Positions 46,031-53,794 of a stretch of 64,000 bases of DNA are shown one piece after another. Under the pieces are notes generated by a model, which was not told the DNA's origin, made no database searches, and saw only the letters and a program-made list of their open reading frames with translations. The stretch spans positions 2,232,001 through 2,296,000 of the forward strand of contig NZ_CP087724.1 of NCBI RefSeq assembly GCF_024972755.1. Reading direction: 5' to 3'. The translations under genes and the position numbers were made by a program. Origin of the DNA: Halanaeroarchaeum sp. HSR-CO. Its GTDB lineage: Archaea > Halobacteriota > Halobacteria > Halobacteriales > Halobacteriaceae. The stretch's first letter is position 1; each line of letters begins with the position of its first letter.

Positions 46031-46285
46031 TCAGAACACCCCGATTCTGGAGGCGACGTCCTGTGCGTCGTCCTCTTCAGAGAGTGTCACGATCGCCTTC
46101 TTCAGGCCCTTCATCGTGATCATCGTGTTCACGTCGTCGACCGTGACCTCGTAACTGGACTCGACCTCGTCGCGAATCTCGGGCTTCGTGGCGTCGATAT
46201 CCACGACGAACTGGAGCTTGTTCTGGAAGTCCATGTCGTTCATGGCCTTCTCGGTGACCAGCGGGTAGTCGATGATATCCGTCAT
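46031..46285 (-). CDS. rpl23: 50S ribosomal protein L23 (uL23)
   Basis: 84 aa. Starts MTDIIDYPLVTEKAMNDMDFQ and contains NKLQFVVDIDATKPEIRDEVE and NTMITMKGLKKAIVTLSE. Binds near the tunnel exit and docks SRP and translocon. Overlaps rpl4 by four bases; the much longer open frame upstream is not coding. Confidence 0.95.
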   Translation of the reverse strand: MTDIIDYPLVTEKAMNDMDFQNKLQFVVDIDATKPEIRDEVESSYEVTVDDVNTMITMKGLKKAIVTLSEEDDAQDVASRIGVF

Positions 46286-47034
46286 CGCTCGGCCACCTCC
46301 GCGAGGGCGCTCTCGGTCCAGATGGTCAGTCGACCCGGCGCCGCGCCGGGTGCGAGGTCCTCTGCGTTCACCTCGGCGCCGGTGGCGACGTCGGCACCCG
46401 CGAGATTGCGGGCGGCCTTCGACGGACCGGACTCGCTGGAGGTCACGAAGAGGATCGATTTCGGTGTGCGGTACTTGCGGCCGCGAAGTTTGCCCTGGCC
46501 GGAACGGATGGACGAGCCGTCGTCGGCACGCTCGATGTCCTCGGCGACGCCGAGGTCCTCGAGCAGCGCGACGACGTCCTTCGTCTTCACGAGGTCTTCG
46601 AACGCGTCGTCGACCACGAGCGGCAGTTCGACGTCCTCGTCGAAGCGGTGGCCACGGTCGGCCACGCGGTCGGCGTCGGCAGTCGCCGCGATGGCGCTGC
46701 GGACGGCCGATTTCCGCTCTTTCGTGTTGACGGAGAGAGTCTGGTCCTTCTCGGCCTTCGGCGGGTGTGCCTTGCGGCCGCCGACGGCCTGCGGGACGCG
46801 AGCGGCCCGTCCGTTCACGCGGGGAACGTGGGCCATACCGCGACCACTCCCGGGTGACTCGGCCGGCGTTCGCATCCCAGCGAACTCGTCGGCACCGTAG
46901 TCCTGTTTTCGGTTGGCCTGGGCGGCGAGGACGGCCCGACGGATGAGGTCGGGGCGTACCGGTGTCTCGAACACCGACGGCAGCTCCGTACTGCCGGATT
47001 CGTCGCCGTCCAGGTCTCGTACTGTTGCCTGCAT
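46282..47034 (-). CDS. rpl4: 50S ribosomal protein L4 (uL4/L4e)
   Basis: 250 aa. Starts MQATVRDLDGDESGSTELPSV. The tunnel loop is RTPAESPGSGRGMAHVPRVN, and RKYRTPKSILFVTSSESGPS is typical of archaeal L4. Three bases follow the rpl3 stop. Confidence 0.95.
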   Translation of the reverse strand: MQATVRDLDGDESGSTELPSVFETPVRPDLIRRAVLAAQANRKQDYGADEFAGMRTPAESPGSGRGMAHVPRVNGRAARVPQAVGGRKAHPPKAEKDQTLSVNTKERKSAVRSAIAATADADRVADRGHRFDEDVELPLVVDDAFEDLVKTKDVVALLEDLGVAEDIERADDGSSIRSGQGKLRGRKYRTPKSILFVTSSESGPSKAARNLAGADVATGAEVNAEDLAPGAAPGRLTIWTESALAEVAER

Positions 47035-47037
47035 GAT

Positions 47038-48051
47038 TTATCCCTGGTTGGTTGCGGTACTCACGTAGCGCACCTCTGGGTCGAGGCGCGGCGATTCGCT
47101 CGGCCGAACGGCCGGTCGGAACCGGACGAGGCGGCCTTCGGGGCCCGGCAACGAGCCCTTGACGAGCGCGTAGTCGGCCTCGACCTCCCCGTAGTTGGGG
47201 AAGCCACCAGCGACGGTGACGTCGTCTTCGTTGCCGAAGTCGATGAGACGTTTGTTGAGTTCCGTGCGCTGGTGGTAGCCGGTCTGGCCCTGCTGTGGAA
47301 CCGTCGAGCGAACGCGGCTCGGGTTCCACGGGCCGAGGTTCCCGATGCGGCGCCGCCAGCCTTGGCGGGCGTGTTTGCCCTTGCGCTTCTGAACGCCCCA
47401 GCGCTTGACGGGGCCCTGGGTGCCTTTGCCCTTCGTGACGCCAGCCACGTCGAGGAACTCCCCGGCGCGGAAGACGTCGCCGAACTCGTAGGAGCCGTCC
47501 TCGTCGATGAGGTCGAGGGCGAATTCGACGCGTTCGTCGATGGTGCCGCCGCCGACGCGGTTCTCCATGATGTCGGGGCGTTTCTTTGGGACGCTCGGAA
47601 CGGCACGTGGTACCGTGTGGGAGATGACGCGGACATCCGCGACCCTCCCGGCTTCGAGCGCCTCGGTCAGTGCTTCTCGATTCTCGCTCTGGTCCCCGTC
47701 GGGGACGGAGAGCGCGCGGTCGAGGTCCTCGTCGAGGTCCTCGGCCCACACTTCAGTCAGTGGCTTGCGACCGTACGGCGTGTCTTCGTACGCGCGAACG
47801 GCGGCCGCCCGCATGGGCGGCACCTCGACGACGGTGACGGGGACGGACTGCTCCATCCCTTCTGACGGCGAGTTGGCCTGGTCGTCGACCATGACGACGT
47901 GGGACATCCCGGCCTTGAAGCCGGCGAATCCCTGCAGACCGACCTGCCCGTCGTCGTCGGGCCACGTGTTGAAGCGCGGCACTTCGGTGGCCGCGCGCTT
48001 GCGGGGGCTGAACCCCATCGAGCCTTTGCGTGGTCGGTTTGGTTGTGGCAT
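47038..48051 (-). CDS. rpl3: 50S ribosomal protein L3 (uL3)
   Basis: 337 aa, the long archaeal form. Starts MPQPNRPRKGSMGFSPRKRAA; the W-finger region reads GVTKGKGTQGPVKRWGVQKR and KGKHARQGWRRRIGNLGPWN. An early assembly protein near the peptidyl-transferase centre. Confidence 0.96.
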   Translation of the reverse strand: MPQPNRPRKGSMGFSPRKRAATEVPRFNTWPDDDGQVGLQGFAGFKAGMSHVVMVDDQANSPSEGMEQSVPVTVVEVPPMRAAAVRAYEDTPYGRKPLTEVWAEDLDEDLDRALSVPDGDQSENREALTEALEAGRVADVRVISHTVPRAVPSVPKKRPDIMENRVGGGTIDERVEFALDLIDEDGSYEFGDVFRAGEFLDVAGVTKGKGTQGPVKRWGVQKRKGKHARQGWRRRIGNLGPWNPSRVRSTVPQQGQTGYHQRTELNKRLIDFGNEDDVTVAGGFPNYGEVEADYALVKGSLPGPEGRLVRFRPAVRPSESPRLDPEVRYVSTATNQG

Positions 48052-48055
48052 CGTA

Positions 48056-48928
48056 TCACTCCGTGAGCGTCAGGCAGCCGAGTGATGCGAACATCGCTAC
48101 CTCAGTTCGCACCGTCTCGCTCCCCTGGTCTGGGATCGTGTTCAGCCAGGCGTCGAATCCCGCTGGGGCGTCGGTGGTGGGGTCGCCCTCGCCGGCCGTC
48201 GCGGAGCCGGTCGCGGCCCCGATATCCCGGACGTCGACGTCCAGAATGTCGGGGAGGCCACGACCCGGTGCTCCGAAGGCGACGGTCAGCCCGTCGGCGG
48301 CGACGCGCTCTACGAGTCCCGCCAGCGAGGACACCGTTACGGGTGTCCCGTGACGGGACGTGGCGACGCGAAAGCCTGCGTCGGGACGGTCGAGGGCATC
48401 CCGGAGGTTCGTCCGAGTGACGACGAACCCCGGAAGGGGTTCGTCGACCAGCTTCGCACGAACCGGTCGTCGCGAAGAGACCCTGATGGTCACGCGCTCC
48501 CCCTCCTCGACCGCCATCGATGGCGGGACGTGGAGGGAGATCGGGTGTTGCAGACCGCAATTGACCCGAACGCGCCCTTCAGATCCGACCTGGGTCACTA
48601 TTCCCTGTCGTAACGACCCCGAACCGCTCGATTCGGAGCCGGTCCATGCTGAAACGCGAAGCGGCGGCAGGATGCCGGCGTACTCCAGTTCGTCCCGCGT
48701 GCCGAAGGCCTCCTTTCGGAGGTATGGCGGCGTCGCGGCGTACCGCAGCACGGTCTCGACGAACCCGCCACCCCATCGACGCTCGCCGTCGGAATCGTCG
48801 AAGATTCCGAGGCGGTCGGCCCGGAAGACCGCGGCCGCACGGGCCACGTAGCCGAGTTTGCGAGTTGCCTCGCGTTTGTCCTCGGCTTCCCGGACGAGGG
48901 ATGACGGCACGAGCACACTGCGCGTCAT
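48056..48928 (-). CDS. SPOUT-family RNA methyltransferase (Methyltrn_RNA_3 / DUF171 type)
   Basis: 290 aa, first gene of the S10 cluster. Central segment ETVLRYAATPPYLRKEAFGT, an inserted OB-like domain (QGIVTQVGSEGRVRVNCGLQ), then VAFGAPGRGLPDIL, which corresponds to the SAM-binding knot (GxPxxGL), and FDAWLNTIPDQGSETVRTEV. Members of this family sit before rpl3 in many archaea and are predicted to modify rRNA; the exact target is unknown to me. Confidence 0.82.
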   Translation of the reverse strand: MTRSVLVPSSLVREAEDKREATRKLGYVARAAAVFRADRLGIFDDSDGERRWGGGFVETVLRYAATPPYLRKEAFGTRDELEYAGILPPLRVSAWTGSESSGSGSLRQGIVTQVGSEGRVRVNCGLQHPISLHVPPSMAVEEGERVTIRVSSRRPVRAKLVDEPLPGFVVTRTNLRDALDRPDAGFRVATSRHGTPVTVSSLAGLVERVAADGLTVAFGAPGRGLPDILDVDVRDIGAATGSATAGEGDPTTDAPAGFDAWLNTIPDQGSETVRTEVAMFASLGCLTLTE

Positions 48929-48983
48929 GCCGTGTCGCGTCCGCGTCTCACCATGAGACTGTAGTCGACGTACAGATTATGTC

Positions 48984-48991
48984 CATAAAAG
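48984..48991 (-). promoter_or_regulatory. TATA-like box of the ribosomal superoperon
   Basis: CTTTTATG on the minus strand lies 56-63 bases before the ATG of the SPOUT gene and is the best TATA candidate in the 48929-49138 gap. Nothing else is seen there apart from the tRNA-Gly promoter. Confidence 0.4.
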
Positions 48992-49099
48992 GGTGGCGTT
49001 TCCAATGCCGGCTGTGAGGGCCTCGCACGCCGGTTGAGTGGTGAATATTCGGTTCGCAAGTGGCGACATCGGTGCGACCTACTCGACCGTTTCGAAAGG

Positions 49100-49107
49100 G
49101 TTATTCA
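49100..49107 (+). promoter_or_regulatory. TATA-like box of tRNA-Gly
   Basis: CGAAAGGGTTATTCA, a BRE-like purine run plus GTTATTCA, lies 32-39 bases before the mature 5' end, as expected for an archaeal tRNA promoter. Confidence 0.45.
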
Positions 49108-49138
49108 TGCCCACCGGTTCAGAATAAATTGCAACAGG

Positions 49139-49209
49139 GCGCTGGTAGTGTAGTGGTATCACGTGACCTTGCCATGGTCACAACCTGGGTTCAAATCCCA
49201 GCCAGCGCA
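49139..49209 (+). tRNA. tRNA-Gly (anticodon GCC)
   Basis: Complete cloverleaf: acceptor GCGCTGG/CCAGCGC with discriminator A, D-arm GTGTAGTGGTATCAC, anticodon stem TGACC/GGTCA with loop TTGCCAT (GCC), variable bases CAACC, and T-arm CTGGG-TTCAAAT-CCCAG. CCA is not encoded. Its 3' end is the origin of the tandem repeats that follow. Confidence 0.95.
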
Positions 49210-49642
49210 GTTCTGTCGAACCACATCCGCGAGCAATGGCTTTGCCATTGCGAGCAATGCTGGTGAGACGAAATCGCTCTGGGATTTGAACTCAGCAAGT
49301 CGCAGCTCCCGAGCGAAGCGAGGGTGACCGTCTGATTTCGGTTCAAATTCCGATAGACTCGCTTCGCTCGTCTATCGACGTCCCGTTCGCCAAGGGCTCA
49401 CGGGACTCCCAGCCAGCGCATTTCTGTCGAACCACATCCGCGAGCGTTGGCCATGCCAACGCGAGCTATCGGGGTGAGACGAAATCGCTCTGGGATTTGA
49501 ACCCTGCAAGTCGCAGCCCGCGCAACCGACCGGAGGGAGGTGAGCAGGACCGTCTTGCTCTGGTTCAAATTCCGATAGACTCGCTTCGCTCGTCTATCGA
49601 CGTCCCGTTCGCCAGGGGCTCACGGGACTCCCAGCCAGCGCA
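49197..49642 (+). repeat. two tandem 211/222-bp units ending in copies of the tRNA-Gly 3' end
   Basis: CCCAGCCAGCGCA, the last 13 bases of tRNA-Gly, recurs ending at 49209, 49420 and 49642. Between copies the units share long blocks: TTCTGTCGAACCACATCCGC after each of the first two ends, GACGAAATCGCTCTGGGATT, and GGTTCAAATTCCGATAGACT through the next 3' end. The middle 50 bases differ. Each unit has a copy of the T-arm in inverted orientation (49279-49291 and 49490-49504, the latter a 15-base exact match) and a degenerate direct copy. Three hairpins per unit are described separately. Confidence 0.88.
49233..49628 (+). repeat. hairpins inside the tRNA-Gly tail units
   Basis: Hairpin 1: 49233-49251 (GCAATGGC-TTT-GCCATTGC) and its counterpart 49444-49462 (GCGTTGGC-CAT-GCCAACGC); both are perfect, and the two differing positions of the stem are both compensated. 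Hairpin 2: 49351-49377 and 49573-49599 (CGATAGAC / GTCTATCG), identical. Hairpin 3: 49380-49406 and 49602-49628 (GTCCCGT / ACGGGAC), identical stems. The first has the same GC-NNN-GC closing as the hairpins beside tRNA-Pro. Confidence 0.8.
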
Positions 49643-49925
49643 GTTCTCCGAATCGCAAGCCCGGAAGCCTGGGCGACACCCCTGGAGCGCCGGTGGCGAG
49701 ACGACAATCCACGACCGCTTTCGACCACGCCGCAGTGATACATATTCGATTGTCGATCCGAACGGCACACCGCCGCGAGACCAGATGAACAGTTCAAACT
49801 ATGATGATCTTCTGATACAATCGTCAGTAACGAATATATTATGTATTCAATATACATGGTAAAATTACCAGCAATCGTAGCGATAGGGGTACTTTTTTGG
49901 GATGGGTCGTCGAAGTTTTTCGTGT
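49643..49925. other. gene-free region with an AT-rich patch
   Basis: No gene supported. From about 49780 to 49925 the sequence turns clearly AT-rich (for example AATATATTATGTATTCAATA), in contrast to the GC-rich surroundings. It may hold the promoter of the OsmC gene and may also mark foreign or remnant DNA beside the tRNA gene. Confidence 0.55.
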
Positions 49926-50390
49926 ATGTCACAACAAGCGACAACCGACGAGCGGTTGGCGACGTTCGCGGTCCAGGCGGAAAGCGAAGGCCCGACTCAC
50001 ACGGTCGTGCAGGCCCGCGATTTCGAGTTCTCGGTCGACGAGCCGGAGCACCTCGGCGGCTCTAACTCCGGCCCGAACCCCGTCGAGTACCTCCTCGGGG
50101 CGCTGGCGGGTTGCCTCAACGTGGTCGGTCACACGGTGGCCGACGAGATGGACATGCCCGTCGACGACCTCGAAGTCGATATCGAAGGCGATCTCGACCC
50201 GGCGAAGTTCCTCGGGAAGGATCCGGAGCCACGCGCGGGCTATCAAACTGTTCGGGTCGACCTGTCGGTCGCCACCGATGCGGACCCATCGACCGTCGAG
50301 ACCTGGCTCGAATCGGTCGAAGAGCGCTGTCCGCTGAGCGATAACATCGCCAACACGACGCCGATCGACTTCACCGTCGACACCGAGTGA
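49926..50390 (+). CDS. OsmC-family protein
   Basis: 154 aa. The OsmC/Ohr fold is visible as GPNPVEYLLGALAGCLNVVGHTVA (reactive Cys in GALAGC) and the late ERCPLSDNIANTTPI (second Cys in ERCP). These two cysteines reduce organic peroxides in the family. The start at MSQQATTDERLATF is preferred over an upstream in-frame codon in the AT-rich patch. Single gene. Confidence 0.85.
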   Translation: MSQQATTDERLATFAVQAESEGPTHTVVQARDFEFSVDEPEHLGGSNSGPNPVEYLLGALAGCLNVVGHTVADEMDMPVDDLEVDIEGDLDPAKFLGKDPEPRAGYQTVRVDLSVATDADPSTVETWLESVEERCPLSDNIANTTPIDFTVDTE

Positions 50391-51111
50391 GTGGTGGAGT
50401 TGGCCGGCCACTACGGGTTTTCCGAACGGATAGCGATCCAGCGTCTTCGGTAGAGTTTGTTCGGCGTTTCGCTGGCCAGTCGTCGCGAACCCCACGCAGA
50501 AGATACCGCGTACTCGCTCGCAGGCGCCACGGAACCCGGCCGGATACCATACCAGGACGCATCGGTCTAAACCGTATTGAGAGCCGTCGATACTCCCTCG
50601 AACGGTACTGGAGCGGATAAATCGAACCGATTCGTGTATCGAGTTCGTCTTCGAGGGCTTCGATCAGGTCCTCGCCAGTGTCTTCGCCGCTGTGCTGGTC
50701 GCCGGTTGACGCCGTTCACTTGACCCGTTAGTGATCGGTGTATCGTACGCCGGGTGGTCTTTGCGCTCATCCGTTCGACGCAGTCGTTCAGTGGTGTCTA
50801 CTGAGAACAGCCGAGAATGCGTCAAACCGCCACCCAGTGGTTTCGACGTCCTTCGACAGCGCACGTCCACGAACAGTATCGGTCGTGGCCGGTCCGGTCG
50901 CGTCGGGCACTGATCACTTCGTGGTCCCCCGTCCATCGGTCGAGTTGTCCACAGTCTCCCCCGAGACGGCGGGCCAAGAATAACCCGACGCAGTTCGGCA
51001 GGTGAACCGCCCGTATCCGCCGTCATTGCGGCACTGCGACGGCCAACCCAGTCACCAACCGGGACGTGTAGAACGTGGGATACCCAAACGCCTTTGCCAC
51101 CGTGTAGGTGA
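50391..51111. other. gene-free stretch, possible gene remnants
   Basis: About 720 bases in which no intact gene is convincing. On the minus strand near 50610-50710 a short frame reads TGDQHSGEDTGEDLIEALED, acidic like a haloarchaeal protein, but it is closed by a stop just upstream and turns Arg-rich downstream. Reading frames elsewhere are Arg/Ser/Pro-rich, as in shadow frames. No inverted terminal repeats were found. Confidence 0.5.
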
Positions 51112-51585
51112 ATGGCGTCCATGGTGAACCTCCCCTCGAAGACCGGTTCGGAGATGAGCGAGGAGGCAATCAAGAGCCTGCTCGAGCGGAAGGGTCACGG
51201 CGTCCTGAGTATGGGGACGGAAAATCGGGGCTACGGCGTCCCGATATCGTATCACTACGATGCGGATCACCATCGGATCGTCGTCGGGATGGTGAAACTG
51301 CCGGGTAGCAAGCGGAGTACGTTTGCTTCGAAGACCGACGAGGCGACGATGACCGTTTACGAGTATCACGACGTCGATACGTGGGAAAGCGTCATCGCCA
51401 CGGGAACGCTCCATCAGGTTCGTGACGCCGACGTCCCCGAAGATCTCGCAGCGCTGTTCTTCTACCCCGAGGGGCCCGAGACCGATGGCCAGATGGTCGA
51501 ACTGGACCAGTTCGAACGTGCGTGGTACGAACTCCGGATCGAGGAGATCAGCGGCCGGTACGACGGAGAGAGATCACCGTCATAG
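51112..51585 (+). CDS. pyridoxamine 5'-phosphate oxidase-like FMN-binding split-barrel protein
   Basis: 157 aa. Early helix MSEEAIKSLLERKGHGVLSM, then strands with GYGVPISYHYDADHHRIVVG and a KRSTFASKTDEATMTVYEY segment, the pattern of haloarchaeal flavin-binding split-barrel proteins. The substrate is unknown. A second ATG at 51121 (MVNLPSKTG) is possible. Single gene. Confidence 0.78.
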   Translation: MASMVNLPSKTGSEMSEEAIKSLLERKGHGVLSMGTENRGYGVPISYHYDADHHRIVVGMVKLPGSKRSTFASKTDEATMTVYEYHDVDTWESVIATGTLHQVRDADVPEDLAALFFYPEGPETDGQMVELDQFERAWYELRIEEISGRYDGERSPS

Positions 51586-51664
51586 TCGGATCGAAAGCGG
51601 AAGGACCAGTCCCGACCGACGGTTTCTCGAATTCGCAACCGATGGCCGGCCTCGTCGGACCGCG

Positions 51665-51865
51665 TCAGTATACGTACAGCACGAACACCATCAGGGTGAC
51701 ACCACCGACGATGCTCCCGACGACCGCGAACGCGAGCCCCAGCGTGACGTCGATTGTCAGGAGGTACAACAGGACGAGAAGGAACGCGAAGTGCAGGCTC
51801 CCGATCACCAGCCCCAGTTTCACCCACTTCGTCTCGACCTCGATACCACCGATGGCACCGCTCAT
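51665..51865 (-). CDS. small two-helix membrane protein
   Basis: 66 aa. After a short polar start (MSGAIGGIEVETKWVK) two hydrophobic helices follow: LGLVIGSLHFAFLLVLLYLL and GLAFAVVGSIVGGVTLMVFV. Unrecognised family. Lies 80 bases downstream of msrB on the same strand. The long hydrophobic runs make it unlikely to be a chance frame in GC-rich DNA. Confidence 0.6.
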   Translation of the reverse strand: MSGAIGGIEVETKWVKLGLVIGSLHFAFLLVLLYLLTIDVTLGLAFAVVGSIVGGVTLMVFVLYVY

Positions 51866-51945
51866 CGGTGAGCAACGCTCCCGAATCGAGTCGGGTCAGT
51901 GGGTTGGACAACGCTCTGTCCAGGGATTCGAGGTGGCACGCTCGG

Positions 51946-52371
51946 TCACTCGGGTTCGGATCCGTCGGCGGGGTCGAACTCCAGTGCGACGGAGTTGATG
52001 CAGTATCGCTTGCCGGTGGGTTCGGGCCCGTCGTCGAAGACGTGGCCGAGGTGGCCGCCACAGGTTCCACAGGTGACCTCGATGCGCTGCATCCCATGTC
52101 GGTCGTCGACGGCCGTCTCCACGGCGCCGGCGTCGACGACGTCGTAGAAACTCGGCCAGCCAGAGTTCGACCCGTATTTCGTGTCGCTCTCGAAGAGGAC
52201 CGCACCACAGCCGGCACAGCGGAATCGCCCTGGCTCGTCGACGTCCAGCAACTCTCCACTGAACTTCGGTTCGGTGCCGCGTTCGCGGAGGATGTGATAC
52301 TCCTCCTCGGACAGTATCGAGCGCCATTCGTCCTCGGTTCGCTCCGCAGGGGCGGGCGTGGATTCGTCCAT
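51946..52371 (-). CDS. msrB: peptide-methionine (R)-S-oxide reductase
   Basis: 141 aa. Zinc pairs CAGC and CGTC, substrate motif YGSNSGWPSFYD, GHLGHVFDDGPEPTGKRYCIN with the catalytic Cys in RYCINSVAL. Reduces Met-R-sulfoxide. Starts MDESTPAPAERTEDEW; the longer upstream frame is not coding-like. Confidence 0.93.
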   Translation of the reverse strand: MDESTPAPAERTEDEWRSILSEEEYHILRERGTEPKFSGELLDVDEPGRFRCAGCGAVLFESDTKYGSNSGWPSFYDVVDAGAVETAVDDRHGMQRIEVTCGTCGGHLGHVFDDGPEPTGKRYCINSVALEFDPADGSEPE

Positions 52372-52541
52372 GCCGTACCGATACGGGCCGGTTGGAGAAG
52401 TGTCTGATGGGGACAGTTTCGGGGCGGTGAGTGTTCCCCGATCACGGGGTCCGAGAGGCCCCTTCCTCGCCCTCGACGACGCGACCTTCGTGGAAGGCGA
52501 CTGAGAACACTTTTCGTGAACACGCGCTTGGGCGACAGTAC

Positions 52542-53279
52542 ATGCCCGACCGGTCCAGCGTAGTGGTGGTCCTCCTCGCAATTTTGGTACTCCTCTCGGG
52601 ATGCACCATCTCGTTCCAGACGACGGATTACAGTGCGGGTCCCGACGAATCCGGCCTCTCGACCGGTGGACCGGGCGACGGTAGTGCGTGGAACGTTACC
52701 ATAACACACGTCGTCGACGGCGACACCGTCGAGGCTCGGTTCCCGAACGGCGAGACAGCCACCCTTCGGTTGCTCGGCGTCGATACCCCGGAGACCGCCC
52801 ACGACCGGATCACTCCTGACGAATACGAGGGGGTACCGGACACCGTCGCGGGACGCGACCACCTCTTCGAGTGGGGAGAGCGTGCGACTGCCTTCGCGAC
52901 CGAGGAACTCGAAGGGGAGACGGTCCGGATCGCCGTCGACGAGTCGGCGGATCGACGCGGTGGCTACGGACGACTCCTGGTCTACGTCTACGCGGACGGG
53001 AAGAACTTCAACGAGCGATTGCTGCGCGAGGGATACGCCCGACTCTACGACACGCCATTCTCGCTCCGCTCCGAGTTCGAGGCAGCCGAGACCGAGGCCC
53101 GAAATGACGAGCGTGGGCTCTGGGCGTTCGATAAGACCGAATCGACCTTGCAGACGGCGCCCGCCGTTCGACCCGGATCGTCACAGGTCGAGCGCGTCGG
53201 AGACCCCCAGTATCGCGCCACATTCGCCGCATTCGTAGACGACACCGCTCGTCACCTCGGTGTCGGATACCGCGACTGA
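52542..53279 (+). CDS. secreted lipoprotein thermonuclease (staphylococcal nuclease fold)
   Basis: 245 aa. Signal helix VVVVLLAILVLLSGC ends in a lipobox, so the mature protein is membrane anchored outside the cell. The nuclease domain has VVDGDTVEARF, LRLLGVDTPET, and RGGYGRLLVYVYADGKNFNE, with the Asp, Arg and Glu residues of SNase, and ends near GLWAF. A Ser/Thr/Gly linker (DESGLSTGGPGDGS) separates anchor and enzyme. The end overlaps an antisense zinc-finger gene. Confidence 0.85.
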   Translation: MPDRSSVVVVLLAILVLLSGCTISFQTTDYSAGPDESGLSTGGPGDGSAWNVTITHVVDGDTVEARFPNGETATLRLLGVDTPETAHDRITPDEYEGVPDTVAGRDHLFEWGERATAFATEELEGETVRIAVDESADRRGGYGRLLVYVYADGKNFNERLLREGYARLYDTPFSLRSEFEAAETEARNDERGLWAFDKTESTLQTAPAVRPGSSQVERVGDPQYRATFAAFVDDTARHLGVGYRD

Positions 53280-53315
53280 TTCGAGGGATTCCTCACAGTA
53301 TGGACAGTGTCCCAT
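53181..53315 (-). CDS. 44-residue two-CxxC zinc-finger microprotein
   Basis: MGHCPYCEESLESV ... VYECGECGAILGVSDALDL. Two CxxC pairs (CPYC and CGEC) separated by ~23 residues make a compact zinc ribbon, a class of microprotein frequent in haloarchaea. 99 of its 135 bases are antisense to the 3' end of the nuclease gene. TATTAA at 53341-53346 lies 26-31 bases before the ATG, fitting a leaderless transcript. Confidence 0.7.
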   Translation of the reverse strand: MGHCPYCEESLESVAVSDTEVTSGVVYECGECGAILGVSDALDL

Positions 53316-53521
53316 GTCGTCCAGTTCGACGTCCGAGTCGTTAATACCAGGGGCCTATCGAGACCGCCGGTCGCACGGCCGGCCAGTTCGGATGGCTGCA
53401 CTGGACCTTAAGGAATGGGTATGCGACTCAGGACGCGCTCGCGCCAAGACTTGCATCACTAACGACCATTATATATCATCATCGTTAATGGGCAAGTACC
53501 CGAGCAGGGAACCGAAATACA

Positions 53522-53662
53522 ATGTACTGCACGACATGCCAGACGAGCCATTCGAGTGGCTTTCCGACCGGATCGACCGGGTTCCAGTGGGACCCGAACA
53601 GCAAGAGCGGCATCCGTTACTGCGACAACTGCCAGTCGGTCCTCGAGACGTACCATCGCTGA
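53522..53662 (+). CDS. 46-residue two-CxxC microprotein
   Basis: MYCTTCQTSHSSGFPTG ... SGIRYCDNCQSVLETYHR. Two CxxC pairs (CTTC, CDNC) about 28 residues apart suggest one zinc site. TTATATAT at 53469-53476 is a clear TATA box 46-53 bases before the ATG. I know no function. It lies 207 bases from the other microprotein, on the opposite strand. Confidence 0.65.
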   Translation: MYCTTCQTSHSSGFPTGSTGFQWDPNSKSGIRYCDNCQSVLETYHR

Positions 53663-53794
53663 CACAGCGGTCACTCGAGGTGTGGCCAACCCGCCTCCTT
53701 CGACAGACTCAGTCCATCCGGAGCGACTGCGACGTATGGAAGTGTGGCCGGGACAGTACGTCACATTCTTTTCGTCGGGATTCCACGAACCGGT

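Noticed and set aside
46031-47749. 572-codon minus-strand frame containing L23 at its end
   Set aside because: Only the last 84 codons code for L23; the upstream part is Arg-rich and in the wrong frame of rpl4 and rpl3.
49197-49642. CRISPR array
   Set aside because: Only two units over 200 bp long, with shared internal blocks and no short spacers; no cas genes nearby.
49139-49925. Integrated virus or plasmid at tRNA-Gly
   Set aside because: The tRNA 3' end is repeated, but no integrase, replication gene or element body lies between the copies.
50664-51173. 169-codon minus-strand frame overlapping the start of the split-barrel gene
   Set aside because: Arg/Ser/Pro/Thr-rich, no motif, overlaps a well-supported gene; read as chance or remnant.
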